DNA from: Trema orientale
Lineage: Eukaryota > Streptophyta > Magnoliopsida > Rosales > Cannabaceae
Direction of reading: 5' to 3'
Assembly (NCBI GenBank): GCA_002914845.1
Contig: JXTC01000088.1
Span: 642,997 to 706,996 of the forward strand
DNA length: 64,000 nucleotides
Position numbers and translations under genes: made by a program
Shown here: positions 36,292 through 49,124 of the stretch, piece after piece
Layout of the letters: the number at the start of each line of letters is the position of its first letter
Numbering within the stretch: position 1 is the first letter of the stretch
Notes under the pieces: generated by a model
Told to the model about the DNA's origin: nothing
Seen by the model: the letters and a program-made list of their open reading frames with translations, nothing else
Databases searched by the model: none

Positions 36292-37991
36292 ACTTTTTAT
36301 TAATATTCTTAATCATGTATTGTATGGTCCAATTCTTATGCGAGCCAAGAGCTATATACTTTGTCTCTTCTAGGACTAACAATTGTTACGAGGATACTTA
36401 GTGGACATTTCTACGACTTTTTAAGTAAAAATGTTATAATGCACGGACCTAAATTTGCTTGGTGTCGCTCAAGCAAGCAAAGCAAATATTTGTTCTCTTA
36501 CGTACGTACTCACCTAGTATTTATGGTCTACCTTTGGTGTGTAAATACGAGTGTGTCTTGGCTAAAGGGGGGCTAGAAAAATATCCTAATGGAAGGTACC
36601 CTTAGTCCCTACTCCCTATCACAAACCCCCCTTTACTAAAAAGTTGATTGATTCTTCTCTTTCCGACCGACACGCTATTACGAGAGTTTATTAAGAATGC
36701 CATTACAATAAAAGCACTTTTATGTAATTCGTGCGCTAATTTAGTCATAACGAAATAAAAGTCCTAAACAAGGCGGCCTGAAGAAAGTATTAAGACATGG
36801 TGTAGATGCCAATAAATGACACCAAACGATATAGAATTGAATAAAAAGGTTGAAGCGTTATCTGCCAAGGGTTCAACAAAATCAGAGTTTGGGGTAAAGC
36901 CAAAAGGTTCGGAGGACCACACATGGAGGACAGGCAAAGAGGTAGGTAGGAGTAGTCTTTTTGTAATACCAAACACTGCCCCCACGACTCTTCCTCAATA
37001 CCTAAGCACATGACATACACGTGTTGCTGGGCTGGGCGTCACTATTGGTTCAGATAATTGCCAATTAAAGCCATGACCTCATGTCCCTTAAACATATTTA
37101 CGTAAACAAATTTGATTCCCTTTTTTGTTGCATCTTTTGAACCCCCATGTGATTTTGTGTATGCATTATTTACCTAGAAGGGGCTTGGTAACACGACAGA
37201 GACCATTGTGCTAATCTCAAGTGCAAACCAACCTAACTGATATGAAATTTGAAATTGGAGAGCAGTAAGTAATAAATGCACTTAATTTCAACATGTTCGA
37301 TCCATTAATACCTTCTTTTCTGGCTAATTATTTTATTTCCTCTCCTCCTAATATTTGAATGAAAACTTTTATTATTATTATTATTAATTTTTTTTTGGAG
37401 AAAAGGTTGAAATAAAGCTACAGTACTTTTGACGGGATTAAATATAATTAGTAAATCTTGGCATGGTTGAAAAGCAGCATGAGGGGGGAGAGGAGGAGTG
37501 GTGCAAGGACAGTGCGAAAGGGGGTGAAAAGGTAGGTGAAATTCATGCACATAATTACACAAGTGGACCTCTCTTGCAGCCCCCCTTTGACAACAACCTC
37601 TGCCCATGATCCTTTTAACTCCTACCATCCACTTGATTTTTGTGATGAGAGAGAGAATGGCAGAGAGAGAGAGAGAGAGAGAAGGGCATATGTGGTGGTG
37701 GTGGGTAACAAATAATATGCAAATTGGACGGAGATAACAACAAAAAGGTGAATCAACTTCCCAATCTCTAACCCTACTTCTGTTGCCTAAACTTGCACCA
37801 CAAGGCCGGGGAAAAAAAGAGGAAAAAAGAGGGAAAAAGTGGAAGGTGAACCAAAGCCCACAATACAACCACAACCACACTACTCATTATCTTTATTTCT
37901 TTTTTTAAATTTACTTCCCCTACTTTCTCCTTTTTCTTTCATCATCATCCTGCCTTGAACCCAACTTCCAAACCTTCTAGAAACTCCTTTT

Positions 37992-38035
<44 letters not shown>

Positions 38036-38878
38036 CTTGATAGTATACCAATCAATAAAGAAACAGAAATACCATCACTATTCTTATGCAAAAGAATAGC
38101 CAAACCACTTGTAACATTTCTTTTCCCAAATGTCCACTACAACTAACTTACTAAAATAACAAAGTTTTGTATTTCCATACAAGCAAAGCAAAGAAAGATT
38201 TCATATTCCAATTTAAAACACATGTTGGCTTGAGTTTATCCATGCTTAAATTTTGATTTTCAACACTCTCAATCTCCCCCAATCAACATTACTTTAGCCT
38301 AATCAACATAATCAGTATGCAGTTAAACGGGTATTAAAAAGAATCAAACGCGTTACTATTATCTAATTAGGTCTTTACCACTTATGAGTAAAATCTCTTC
38401 AAAAGATATCCTATGAAATTTTTTTTTGAGGTAGACCTTTCTCAAAAAACCTAATTAGCATATTAGTTGGATTGACATGGTTGATAATTGCTTGCTACGT
38501 GTAATCCGGTACACATATATGGAGAGTTGGGAGTGATTTTGAGAGATTTGCAATTATTAATCTAAAACTTGCCTAGAGATTAGACAGAAAGAAAGAAAAA
38601 AGTAAGAAAAAAAGGAAAAAAAAGGGAAAAATCACCCCTTGTCTTGCCTGTACTTTAATATACCTTACTTTACACCTACCTGGAGGTTACCCGTAGTTAA
38701 TGTCTCTTTAACTTATTATATGATTGAAGCTAATATCATCAAGTGAGAGAGGCCACCAGCCACTCCCTCTAACCTGTCTCACCAACTCGCATCTAGAAGC
38801 AATTAGGGTCACTCCTCCTCTTTTTTTTTCTCTCTCCTCTCTCTTTTCTTCTCTCTCTCTCTGGTTTAGTCAAAAGCC
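36292..38878. promoter_or_regulatory. MYB4-like upstream region with AC/SMRE elements
   Basis: The intergenic span before the MYB gene. ACC(A/T)A(A/C)(C/T) sites, the target of R2R3-MYBs and secondary-wall MYBs, occur at 36941-36947 (reverse), 37227-37233 (ACCAACC) overlapping 37231-37237 (ACCTAAC), 37531-37537 (reverse), 38366-38372 (reverse), 38449-38455, 38674-38680 (ACCTACC) and 38781-38787. A (CT)n microsatellite lies at about 37997-38033 and a (GA)n run at 37662-37681. An open frame on the minus strand at 37305-37880 is low-complexity and not credible as a gene. Confidence -1.
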
Positions 38879-38886
38879 TATATAAT
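38878..38886 (+). promoter_or_regulatory. TATA box of the MYB4-like gene
   Basis: CTATATAAT about 195 bp upstream of the MYB ATG, placing the transcription start near 38910. The resulting leader would contain, or just miss, a 17-codon upstream frame at 38919-38972 (ATGTTCCAGCAACAC to TAG). Confidence -1.
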
Positions 38887-39075
38887 CATACCCCAAGTCC
38901 TCACAAGGGCCGGCCTTAATGTTCCAGCAACACAAAAAACAAGGCCACCGGTTTCCCCACCGCTCCTGCTAGAAGCAAAATAGAAAATAAGGAAAAATTT
39001 ATAAAAAAAAATAAAAAATAAAAACACTTCTCTTTTCAAAACAACTAGTTGTTTTGGTTGCAACTCTCCTACTCA

Positions 39076-39990
39076 ATGGGAAGGTCTCCTTGTTGTGAGA
39101 AAGCTCACACAAACAAAGGAGCATGGACTAAAGAAGAAGATGATCGGCTCATTGCATACATCAGGGCTCATGGCGAGGGCTGCTGGCGGTCACTCCCTAA
39201 AGCAGCTGGTCTCCTCCGGTGTGGCAAGAGTTGCCGGCTGCGTTGGATTAACTACCTCAGACCTGACCTTAAACGTGGCAACTTCACTGAAGAAGAAGAC
39301 GAGCTTATCATCAAGCTCCATAGCCTCCTTGGAAACAAGTAAGTTTTTGTTTATTTTTGACAAAATTAAGCCTCACCCAGATTGGAAAAAGTGAAAAAAG
39401 ACATGTTTTTGGAGTCATATACTTGTTTTTCAGTTCATTACTTATGATGGGTTTTGCTTGAATTTTTGCACAGATGGTCTTTGATAGCTGGAAGATTACC
39501 AGGAAGAACTGACAATGAGATAAAGAACTACTGGAACACCCACATAAGAAGAAAGCTTTTGAACAGAGGGATTGACCCGGCAACTCACCGGCCGCTCAAC
39601 GAGTCGGCTCAGGAAACGACTACGACAACCACCACCACCACCACAACCACAATATCGTTTGCCGCTTCGACCGCTAAAGAAGAAGATAAAACGACAAGTG
39701 GGTTTGTGAGCAACGACATGATGATGATAAACCCAGTTCAAGAAAAGTGTCCTGACTTGAACCTTGAGCTCAGAATTAGTCCCCCTTACCAGCAGCAACG
39801 CCAACCGGACCAATTGAAGAGTGGAGGGAGAGTTCTATGCTTTTCGTGCAGTTTGGGATTGCAGAACAGTAAAGATTGCAGCTGTGGAATTGCAAGTATG
39901 GATAGCAATAGCGCAAGCAGCAGTGTTGGTTATGATTTCTTGGGCTTAAAATCTGGTGTTTTGGATTACAGAAGCTTGGAGATGAAATAA
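39076..39990 (+). CDS. MYB4: R2R3-MYB transcriptional repressor, MYB4 group (subgroup 4)
   Basis: Nuclear repressor of phenylpropanoid, lignin and sinapate genes. Exons 39076-39338 and 39474-39990 (GT-AG) encode 259 aa. [11 protein letters not shown] opens the R2 repeat (about 14-61); R3 is about 67-112 and contains the bHLH-contact signature from E79 to R95 (ELxxKxxxLxxxxxxLxxxR). The C-terminus shows all subgroup-4 motifs in order: C1 [13 protein letters not shown], an EAR repression motif [10 protein letters not shown] (L183-I189), a Cys cluster C210-X2-C213-X9-C223-X-C225, and FLGL near the end (243-246) before [10 protein letters not shown]. Unusual: a run of 12 threonines (136-147) from an ACC/ACA repeat. 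The start is the canonical MGRSPCC. Upstream AC elements suggest control by MYBs, perhaps itself. Confidence -1.
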
Positions 39991-42900
39991 TAAAGATGAT
40001 ATTTTTGGGGGGAGTTTTCTTTGTGTAGAGCATAACAGAATCGAGAGAAATTAGAAAATGAAAAGAAAATTGCTAATTCATTTGAAAGCTCTCATCAGAG
40101 TTTCTTTCTTCTTTTTTCTTTTTTCACTTTTTCCCCTCTAATTGTATGACTCTGTTTATAATAGTATAGTATCAGTACAGCTTGATTACTACTGATAAAA
40201 TGGTTTACAATTGTTAGAATATTGATTTTGTATTTTTTCCCCCTCAATATATATTATATCATGAATCTGCGAAAGTATTATGGTGATTGATTTTTGTTTT
40301 TGTCAGACTCCAAAAGTGTCAGCTATGCGTTATGGTGATTGTTGGTACCAATAGATAGATAAAGTAACAGTGGATCAATAGACTAGAGCTTTAGCTCTCT
40401 CAGTACCTGAGAGTACAAGAGCCAAGGCCCAAAATGATGGTTTTATATTTTCTTTTGAACATGTACAATGATTCACTTCATGAACCAATCTTTATTGCTT
40501 TTGTATGACCAACAAAGCGATTTGTGGGATTAAACTTTTAATATGTGTTTATTCTTTGTTTAGGGGATCATATACTCTTTATCCTTTCTCCTAATTTGCT
40601 GGTACTTTTTTTTTAAAAATTTCTATGCTTTCAAAACTTTAGATTCTTTTTTGGTTTGTCTTTTGTTGATAAAGGATTCATTTTCATTTGGGAGGCAATG
40701 GATAAGCTCTAAGAGGAGGAGAAATCAGGAAGATGGAGTGGTGGGTAACCTATATCTTCTTTCATTTAAGGCAAAATGAAAAAACATGAAAAACGAAAAA
40801 GAAAAGAAGAAAAACTATTTAGAAAGCGTGAAGGAACTAACAACTGTCCGTGGTACCATACTTCTACCAAATTCCGAAGCATTAATGATCTGAACTGTGA
40901 GCCAACCAACCATACCATTTATTTAGAAAAGAAACCCTAACTAGATTTCTCTCCTCTGTTACCTTTACCTTTTGGCCAACACGCCAATTTAATTTTGGAG
41001 CAGCATATGGATTTAATTATGTAGTACTTTTTTCTTTAGTAGAGGGTAAAAAAGAGGGCTAGAGAGTAGTGTCTGTAATCAACCCTACTTAGTTTTATGT
41101 CTCTCCTTCCATAAGATTTTAATGAAATGATGGAAATGATGAACCCAAAAGTTAATCTTTGCCTAGATTATTTACCACCCAAAACTTCAGTTTTAACAGC
41201 TGCTTCAATAACTGTCTTATTGTCTTTATTTGTCCTTTCTTTTTCCCCACCTTGTGTTGTTCGTTTATTGACATTTTCTTTTTTTCTTTTTATTTTTATT
41301 TCTTTTTTAAGGAAAGTTCATTGTACTAGTTGACAAATATAATCTATGATAGCTTCTTTTAGTTGGAATAATTAAATGAAGAAATGGACTAATTACGCTC
41401 GTGAACCATGCAAAGCCGGTGCCTAATATGAATGTATACACATTACACGCGCACATTTAGATCTAATTCTCAGACTGGAGAGAAAAACGGGTTTATATAT
41501 TGAGACTTTTGGCGTCAACCTTTGTACTTTTTTTGTTTGTATTTTTTTTTTTTTAAAGTTCAAGAAAGGGAAATATGGATAGGCTGCGGAACCATACCAA
41601 TAGGATTGGATGTCCTATTGTTGACCTTGTGTATCCAGATTGTGGTAATAATTTTTATTATTTACTGCCTTTTTTTTTTAACTTCAAAACAAAAAACTTT
41701 TTTTTTAACAAGCTAATATATTTCATGTGATAAAGCTCATCGAGGGAAACAAAAGGGGGAAAAAAAAGATTGAAGTCTTCTATATACGCAACCCCCTTCC
41801 ATATCAAAATAACAATCACTGAATCAGGATTCAGGCACCTGTTAAATAATCATTTCAGGGTGCCCAATGGGTTAAATGGCCTGAAAAAGAATGTCAAAGC
41901 AAATCTTTTTGTTGGCAAAGAGGAATCTAAAAATGCAAAGTCAGTATCTGTATGGTTCCTCGTAATCCCAAAGATAATCATGTCCAATATTGATTTAAGA
42001 AGAACCTGTTAAGTGAAAACAATAAATAATGAATAAGATCTTGTAAATCGAAACTAAATTCAAATACTAGGCTCACAATATCTTAACAGTTTTAATCAAT
42101 TAATGCATGCCTTTCAGACCTACTAAAAGCGTTCATTTTCAGATCTAACTGTTTTACCAAAATTTTTAAAGTTTAGAGTGCTCATACTTCTCACAAGATT
42201 ATGATTTGACCAAATTAGAGGTCAATGGGTCATACCCACAACCGAATTTTATCTACCAGCAATTAATTGATGGTTATGTCACTGGGGTCATACCAGAACG
42301 ACCAATCTAACTGAGCCTGCCCTTATACTAGCCTTGTCTCAATCCATGAACCACCTAATTCTATTATTAAATTAACAATAACAATAATAATAAATCTGGA
42401 TATTACCAACCTAATGTTAGATTAAGTTTAGAAATGGTGTTTTCTTCATTATAAAAAAAAAAATATATACATATATAATAGAGGAAGACAAAATAGCAAA
42501 AAAGAATCTCCCAAAGAAGAAAGAGATGAATTGCATTCCCAAAAAGCAATCTAAGACATAGATGGCCATGAGAAAGAGGACACATTGGTGATAGCTACTT
42601 TGAAACAATATCCAGAAAAAAACAATGGCCCTTCCCCCATATAAAAGGGGGTCACTTTTCAACTTTTTTTCCCTTTCTTTTTCTTTTTCAAAGGTGTTAG
42701 GTAGAGACATCAGAAGCTTCCATAAGATATTTTTTTCCTCTCTTACTATCAAAGACATTTTTATAGGATAGACTATTTTTTCTTTTCTTTTTAAATAAAA
42801 GAAGAAAACAATTGCATTATAGTATTGTTTATTGGTTCTCTCTCTATCAATAGGCTAATTATTGATGTAACTTAAATTGTTAATGGATTCAACCTCCACC

Positions 42901-43800
42901 AACATCACATGCAATACCTTTGTGGTAGGTCCCCTAGATTTTCTTCTGGATCCCTATCCTTATTTAAATGACTTTACAGCATAGGTTCAATTACTAAATA
43001 ATTACCTTGAACTTATATATTCTTTTGTTTGGTAGGCAAGTCATCTTTCTATCCAAACTAATTTTGGGATCATAGTGTGCCCAACTGGATATTGATGACA
43101 AAAATGTGTTACACCAAACACTATGGCCAAAAATTTGGGGTCCATCTCTGAAATTAATAATTCAAGTTAGCCTCATGATGTTCCTTTTCATTTATTTGTT
43201 TATTTATTTGTTTGAAAGAAAAAAAAAAACAGTTTTGTTGTGGATTTGAAGCCAGAGAACCACACAGAGTCACTGACTACAGTACTATGAACCTTTTTTT
43301 GTTCAAGTTAGTTCATCCCTACATATACGTATAGTATCTGAAGTCTTTATAACCGATTGTCAAGATTTAAACACTAAAAATTTTCATGTACAGTTCTATG
43401 CATGTGTCACATCAACATTATTCAATATTGATGCATAAACTATGGGGCCATAACGTGGAAGCAGTTAGTTTGATGCATTCAAAAGCCCAAAATAATATGC
43501 ATAAACGTTTTTTCTACCAAATTCAATAAAATATACCAAAATGAAGTCAGATGTGGTGATGAATAAAGAAACTTTTGAAACTCTTATAGGGAATTAGTTT
43601 GGTATCATGCGATCACATGATCATTAGTTCAAACGATTATTAGAGGTAAAATATTTGTTTACATTTAGCTAGAGAAAAGAACAACGTGAGAATCTGTGTC
43701 CTATAATATGGCAGCAGCTTAAAACAAAAGAAAATAAAATAAGCTGGTAGTTCATAGTTCCCGCAAAAGCTGCCTCAAATGGCTCAAAATGGGATTTGAA
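39991..43800. other. 3' flank of the MYB gene and intergenic region, no gene seen
   Basis: The MYB 3' UTR probably ends within about 250 bp (T-rich, AATATATAT motifs near 40245). Beyond it, no exon or transposon end was supported. Small frames such as 41127-41333 are hydrophobic, T-rich and without family signature. Confidence -1.
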
Positions 43801-43826
43801 TAAAGGACTATGAATTCTAAGGAGGG

Positions 43827-43903
43827 GAAATTTTTTGAACAATTCTTCGAAAGGGTGCCTTAGAAAATTTTTGAACAATGTTTCTTCAAAAGGGTGTCCT
43901 AAA
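43827..43903 (+). repeat. Two tandem 38-bp units
   Basis: AAATTTTTTGAACAATTCTT and AAATTTTTGAACAATGTTTC introduce two adjacent diverged copies, each continuing with AAAGGGTG(C/T)C. A local duplication, not a gene. Confidence -1.
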
Positions 43904-46900
43904 ATAATGATTTCATAAGACTATGCAAGTCCTATAAGTCCTGTACACTCATTTCCTGGAACCTAGAAAGAGCATGGATGAGGAATAAAATTCAGGAATG
44001 GCAGGATTGTAAATTTTGGGGGATAAAATTAAAAGTGGGACAATGCAATGAGATAGAAGCAAAACAAGAGGACTGTCGTATGTGTCCCACACGCTACCAA
44101 CTCCTCTCTTTTTGGGCGGTAGTTGGCAGCCATCCGACGTAGGATCATGTGCGCGGTTGCGGCGGTGGACCCCACTTAATGTCATTTTCCGACAACATCT
44201 GGGCCCCACATAACCCTCTCTCACAATTAGATACGAGTACTTAGCCGCTGCAAACTCGGCCATGGGGGCCTGCTTATGTATGAATATACAATCTATCTAT
44301 ATGACAAATTGACTATATCCCGAGCCATGTCCAAAAACCTCATTTATATAATTAATCATTTTCTTTATTTAATTTTTTTTAATAATATTTTCTTTCCACT
44401 ATCGGTAATGAAATCTAATCTAAGCAAACTTAAATGTTCCAACTTTATTTTTATTTATGTATAACTTGACACCTTTATGTACGGTGAATCTTCTGACTGC
44501 ATGGGATGAGTTTGTCTGTCTTAAACTGCAGGGTGAGTTAAAGAGAGTTTGGACGGGAAAGGGGAGTGCGCAGGTTAAGAGCTCGGCGCAAGATAGAAAA
44601 AGTGTAGCTGGTAGGAAATTAACAAAGTTTGGTGAGGTATGTATATTGATTAATAATTAGAAGTGGAAGATAAGAACAAGCATTGGGGATGGGATGGGAT
44701 GAGAAAAAGGATATATATGATGGTGTGTGGCTCAGATGTATGGAGGTTCAAGTGGTTAGGTGGTGGTCGCTTGATTGATTGTGATGGTCTGATGGATCCA
44801 AAGTCATCACCCTTACCAGTCAACTATATGTCTCTTTCATCAAACTTAACCTCAATCTGTTTAAATTTTTTATTTTTCTCTAGAATTATTATGGGGGACC
44901 TCTGCATTTAACTATCTTTAACCCCACTGTATCCCTTCCCTTCTTCCACCTTATTCTTAAATCTCCCTACCTGCCCAACATCTTCTAGCTTTATCTAGCA
45001 TACTACATCTTACTCACTATTTCACATATACGAATATGTGACAAGAGGGAAAAGTGATTGGGTACCAAAATTTTGTAGGAAGGAGAATTATGGGGATGAT
45101 GGGCCCTACAGTGTGTAGACACGTTGAGTTGTGTTCAAAGGGGTTGATGATGTTATTTTCTGATTAAAAATCTTAGCCGTCCACTGGTGGTTGCCATTTT
45201 GATGTAGATATGCTTGAGTTGTGAGGTATGATTCAAATTGAATAGGACATATAATGTGACGTGATGTGGATCTTCTTCTATATGGAACAATAGTAGAAAG
45301 AAATAATAATAATAATATTAAAAAAAAGAAGTGAGGACGTTAGAGAGAGAGAGAGAGTGATAACGGTTGGTGAGTGTTACCTGATTGGCTGATTGCATTG
45401 CCCGAAAACAAAGTCTCTGGAAGAGCCCAATTGAACAGATAAGTGCTGGGACTAATTACATAACGGCGGATAAGCATGATTTCTGTCAAGTTGGAAAATT
45501 GAAAAAACATGCTTATGATTACTAGTGTCTCATGCTTGATGCTTAAAGCCAAAAGTATTCAAGGATTCTCAAAAATACTTGGGAAATTTTTATCTACGGT
45601 TTTAACACAAGTACATAACAGAGCAATATGCAGACTCGCTCATATACATTCCATTCCATAGTTCCCTGTGCAAATGGATACAAGGTCTTTTTGCTGAAAA
45701 AATGGATATATGGTTGAATTTCTTCAGTACAATGTTTTCAGCTAAGAGGGAGAGAGAAAGTGCGGAGTAAGTGGGTAAAAATTCATGGCCAGAAAATGTT
45801 TGTACTTTGTATTGACTCGATTTTAATCAAAATTTGCATAGAAATCATGATGCTTTTTCACTTTTTACCAAATGAATTGAAAAGGAAGAATAAGACTTTC
45901 CACGGGATGGTTTTCAAGGACTTTTTTAGCATTTATCAGCAACACTTGATGGAATCAAGAGACACATTATTCTCCCTCGGTTTGGTTTGAACTTTAAGGT
46001 ATCCTACAAAGACATGTAAATACTTTTCAACAGGTGAACGGCCCCAAATTTCCTTCACTATACATTTTATGAAAAGCATCAATAAGATTGATGGCCCTTT
46101 ATCATGAAGAGAAAAGAAAGTCATAATCAACATTTCCCCCAAGATATAGCAAATAAGAACTTCTTAAGAGTTAAGACCCTTTTTCAAGGTAGCCGTTAAT
46201 TAAAATTTCTAGTCAATTTACACGAGTTTCTTTCCTTGGAAAAATACTGTGCAGAGTCCACCTAGTCGATATCCTTGGGTGGAAAAGGCTAAATCCCTTC
46301 CGTAATCAGTTAAGAAATTCTAAATACATCCGAATTTGTACAGTGAACACTGAACATCTCGACTTCAAAAAGGGATACAAAGTCAGAACACAAAAGCCGG
46401 TCAGTTTTGTTAAAATATCTGTGAATACCTGACAAACTTTAGGCATAATTCTTAATCTAACCACTCTTTCTCATAATATAAAATTTCAAAATATTTATCA
46501 ACGCTTTAAGAATATAATTCAGAAATAGCAAACAAATATCATGCTAAGCTGGGTTTTAATTTTAAGTGGACAGTGTTCTAGCGTGCCACATATATGGAGA
46601 AAGTTAAAGGTGGGTCAATAAAGATGCCAAAGGGGAAATCACGCGATGGACTAACAAGTAGAGAGAAACATTTCCAACGAACTAACCCCATAAGAAAACA
46701 AAGAAATCTACTTTTTGACACCACTGAAATCGTTTTGAAAATTGGAAAATTACACTACTAATTCTAGCTGAGAAGAGCCAAACTAACGGATTAGTCCACT
46801 ATTTTGATTTTGATTAGGCATAACAGCCCGCAAGCAAACAAACAGTTTAGTAGTATTATTAGAATCTAGGCATCAAGTGCCTATAAGATTTTGACGACTA

Positions 46901-47760
46901 ACAGATTGTTGACAAAGATAACTCGGCAAAAGACTAAAACCACCAAACTCTTCCATTAGCTCTATTCTTCAAAATTCTGATCGAAATACAATCATCGGTT
47001 AACTTATCTATCATTCACGTGATGGATTAAGACTACAATCCGATATTAAATACAACAGTTAAAAAATTAAACCGGATATCATCCAAGTTCCAAGAATGCT
47101 CGTCTTTGGGAAACCATCTAGAGGCTTCTAACACAAACTCTAATGTTTGATGGTCACTTTCTAATTTCACGAAGTACCAAAGAAAACCTCCCTGCTTTAA
47201 AACAGAACTAAACTACCATGTAGACCTGAAACCTGGGCAGGTTGGGCTTGGTTCAAGTTCAACCCAGTTCAGCCCATTATTTTTTAATTAAACCTGTTTT
47301 GTTCACTAGCTAGATTTCTCTATCAAATAGTTATACTACTACCCAACTACATAATCGACCCAGGCATATTTTATGACCCATGTCCAATTTGGTTTAGGAG
47401 CAGGCAACTCCATTCCCCATTTTATTTTTCCTTTTCTGGGCCTAATATTTCTTTTGTGAAAGCCTCACACATCTAATCAAGCATTCCTGTATAGACCATA
47501 GTAGTTGCGTACAACAAGGCTAACACTTGGAACTATAAAAGGTTCAGTTCTTTAGCAAGAGATCACATCCCACCAAAAAAAAAAAAAAAAAAAGTGCTTA
47601 TTCAAGATGGACGTGTGATAAGACTAAATGATAGTTAATTAGTGGTGATGCTTGATAATACTACATAGCATTCTCCTATTAATCAATTCATAGTATTATA
47701 AACGAATATATATATATATATATATTATACAAGCAAACACGATGAAAGGAAGCAACATAC
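43904..47760. other. Intergenic, no supported gene
   Basis: 44020-44260 is GC-richer and may be an old insertion. 45340-45360 is a (GA)n run. The minus frame 45936-46142 has a faint copia-integrase look (KEIWGRSP...YLHVF) but no neighbouring domains. 47220-47420 shows GGGC/CCCAGG motifs like decayed hAT ends, without a target duplication. (TA)n microsatellite at about 47708-47724. Confidence -1.
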
Positions 47761-48007
47761 CTTAACCAAAGCTAAAATTTCAAAATCATGCAAGACTCTC
47801 TATGAAAATTCTGTTTCTTCCGAAAAACTCCAGCTACTCCACCACCATGAAATTCAGTCCGTTCCAGTTGCATTGGACTCTCAAGCTGAAAGATTTGAGT
47901 TTGCATTTGGGGGTTACTAAAGCGAAGCCTAGGGCATAGGCTTCGACCCAAATCTACTTCATAGCTAACAAAATTTTTCAGAATGTGAGGGAATCAGCTT
48001 CATACCT

Positions 48008-48285
48008 AGAGTTTTGGAGCTAGGCCGAGAAGTATTTCGCCTCGGCGGTGACGGCGTCGGCGTCGGCGGCGGCGGCGTTTTTTACTCTACAGGCGGGCCC
48101 CACGTGATCGGAGAGAGCCAGAGAGGCCTCGGGGAAGAGGAGCAGTCGAGCACAAAGGATGAGTGTTTGAGCCGTCGCCGCAGTTAAACGTCGCCGTTTC
48201 TTTGATCCTAATTCGCCTTCCGGGTGTGGGTTTGGGCTGCTTCGATACTTCGGGTCCCGCGTGAAGCCCAATTCCTTTAAACTTG
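48008..48285 (-). other. GC-rich candidate first exon of an unidentified transcript
   Basis: This 270-bp block is strikingly GC-rich (GCCGCCGCCGCCGACGCCG) in an AT-rich setting and ends, on the minus strand, with CTCTAG|GTATGA, a good splice donor. Downstream at 48006-47779 a 70-plus-codon stretch stays open (LGRSLCPRLRFSNPQMQ, FHGGGVAGVFRKK) until TAG, followed by another donor TTAAG|GTATG near 47760. It could be the leader of a coding or non-coding RNA whose later exons I could not find. The 83-codon frame at 48020-48271 has no recognised domain. Confidence -1.
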
Positions 48286-48431
48286 ACCCACCCTGATCCT
48301 TATTTTCTAGGGAAAAAAAATTATACCAATACCCACTTATTATATCTAATTAATTACTTGTGAAAACTGATTTTGAAATATATATTATTTTTCTGTTGTC
48401 CTACTTGAATTTATTCCAAAAGAGAAACTTA

Positions 48432-48590
48432 GAGCGCGTTTAGTTTAAGAATCAAATCCTATTCTTCAAATCTAGAAACAACTTTTACATAAAAAGTTGG
48501 AAACATAAAACATTTATCCTTTTAACTTGCTACATAAAAGCTGTTTCTGGATTTAAAAAATAGGATTCGAATCTTGTACCAAACGCGCCC
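48432..48590. mobile_element. Tourist-like (PIF/Harbinger) MITE (159 bp)
   Basis: The left end GAGCGCGTTTAGTTTAAGAA and the reversed right end GGGCGCGTTTGGTACAAGAT continue as inverted copies for about 55 nt (AATCCTATT, AAATC.AGAAACA.CTTTTA). A TTA target duplication flanks it (48429-48431 and 48591-48593), as expected for PIF/Harbinger. Confidence -1.
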
Positions 48591-48744
48591 TTAGCTACCG
48601 AAAATGATAGTTAACTATATGAAAAAACTGTTGTTAACTTTGAATTCTCTGAGCTATCACCCCCCCCCCCCTTCCTCCCAAAAAAAACTAAAAAATCAGT
48701 GCCGAAGTCTTAAAAAATCAAAAAATACCAGGAAAGGTTCATAA

Positions 48745-49124
48745 ATACTTATTTTAAAACTCTATTTTCATAAATACCTATTTTTAATTTTATTACATAA
48801 ATATCTTTTTTATATTTATTTTTTGAGAAATGTAAACCACCACTATTTTACACATAAAATGTATACCATGCATTAAATGTATACCCTAGTCTACATTTCA
48901 TGAATAAAAATTATATAAAAATTGGCACACATGGTAAATATTTACATTGTAAATGTATATCGTTCATATTTTACACATAAAATGTGTACCTCATGGATAA
49001 AATTTACATTGTAAATTGAACCACTCATATTTTGCATATGAAATGTGGACCATAAAAAGGGGTATTTTTGAGAGAAAAATTAAACAACAGGTATTTATGA
49101 AAATAAGTTTTAAAAATGAGTACT
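48745..49124. mobile_element. MITE with 40-bp terminal inverted repeats (about 380 bp)
   Basis: The left end TACTTATTTTAAAACTC, then TATTTTCATAAATACCT, matches the reversed right end TACTCATTTTTAAAACT, then TATTTTCATAAATACCT. The interior repeats ACACATAAAATGTGTACC-like motifs several times in both orientations. Borders are approximate and the target duplication is not resolved. Confidence -1.

Noticed and set aside
37305..37880. 191-codon minus-strand frame upstream of the MYB gene
   Set aside because: Low-complexity Ser/Leu, His and Asn runs from CT/GA microsatellites, with no domain. It overlaps the MYB upstream region and is best explained as chance.
39496..39813. 105-codon minus-strand frame
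   Set aside because: Antisense to MYB exon 2; the Gly run mirrors the Thr repeat.
41127..41333. 68-codon plus-strand frame
   Set aside because: T-rich hydrophobic translation with no signature or splice context.
44020..44260. GC-rich island as possible gene
   Set aside because: The minus-strand frame has no recognised motif, and no splice donors or leader features stand out.
45936..46142. Possible copia-type integrase relic (KEIWGRSP, YLHVF)
   Set aside because: Only a faint motif match, no adjacent gag-pol or LTR sequence, and the frame ends at once.
47221..47460. hAT-like GGGC-rich termini
   Set aside because: No matching inverted end and no 8-bp flank duplication could be found.
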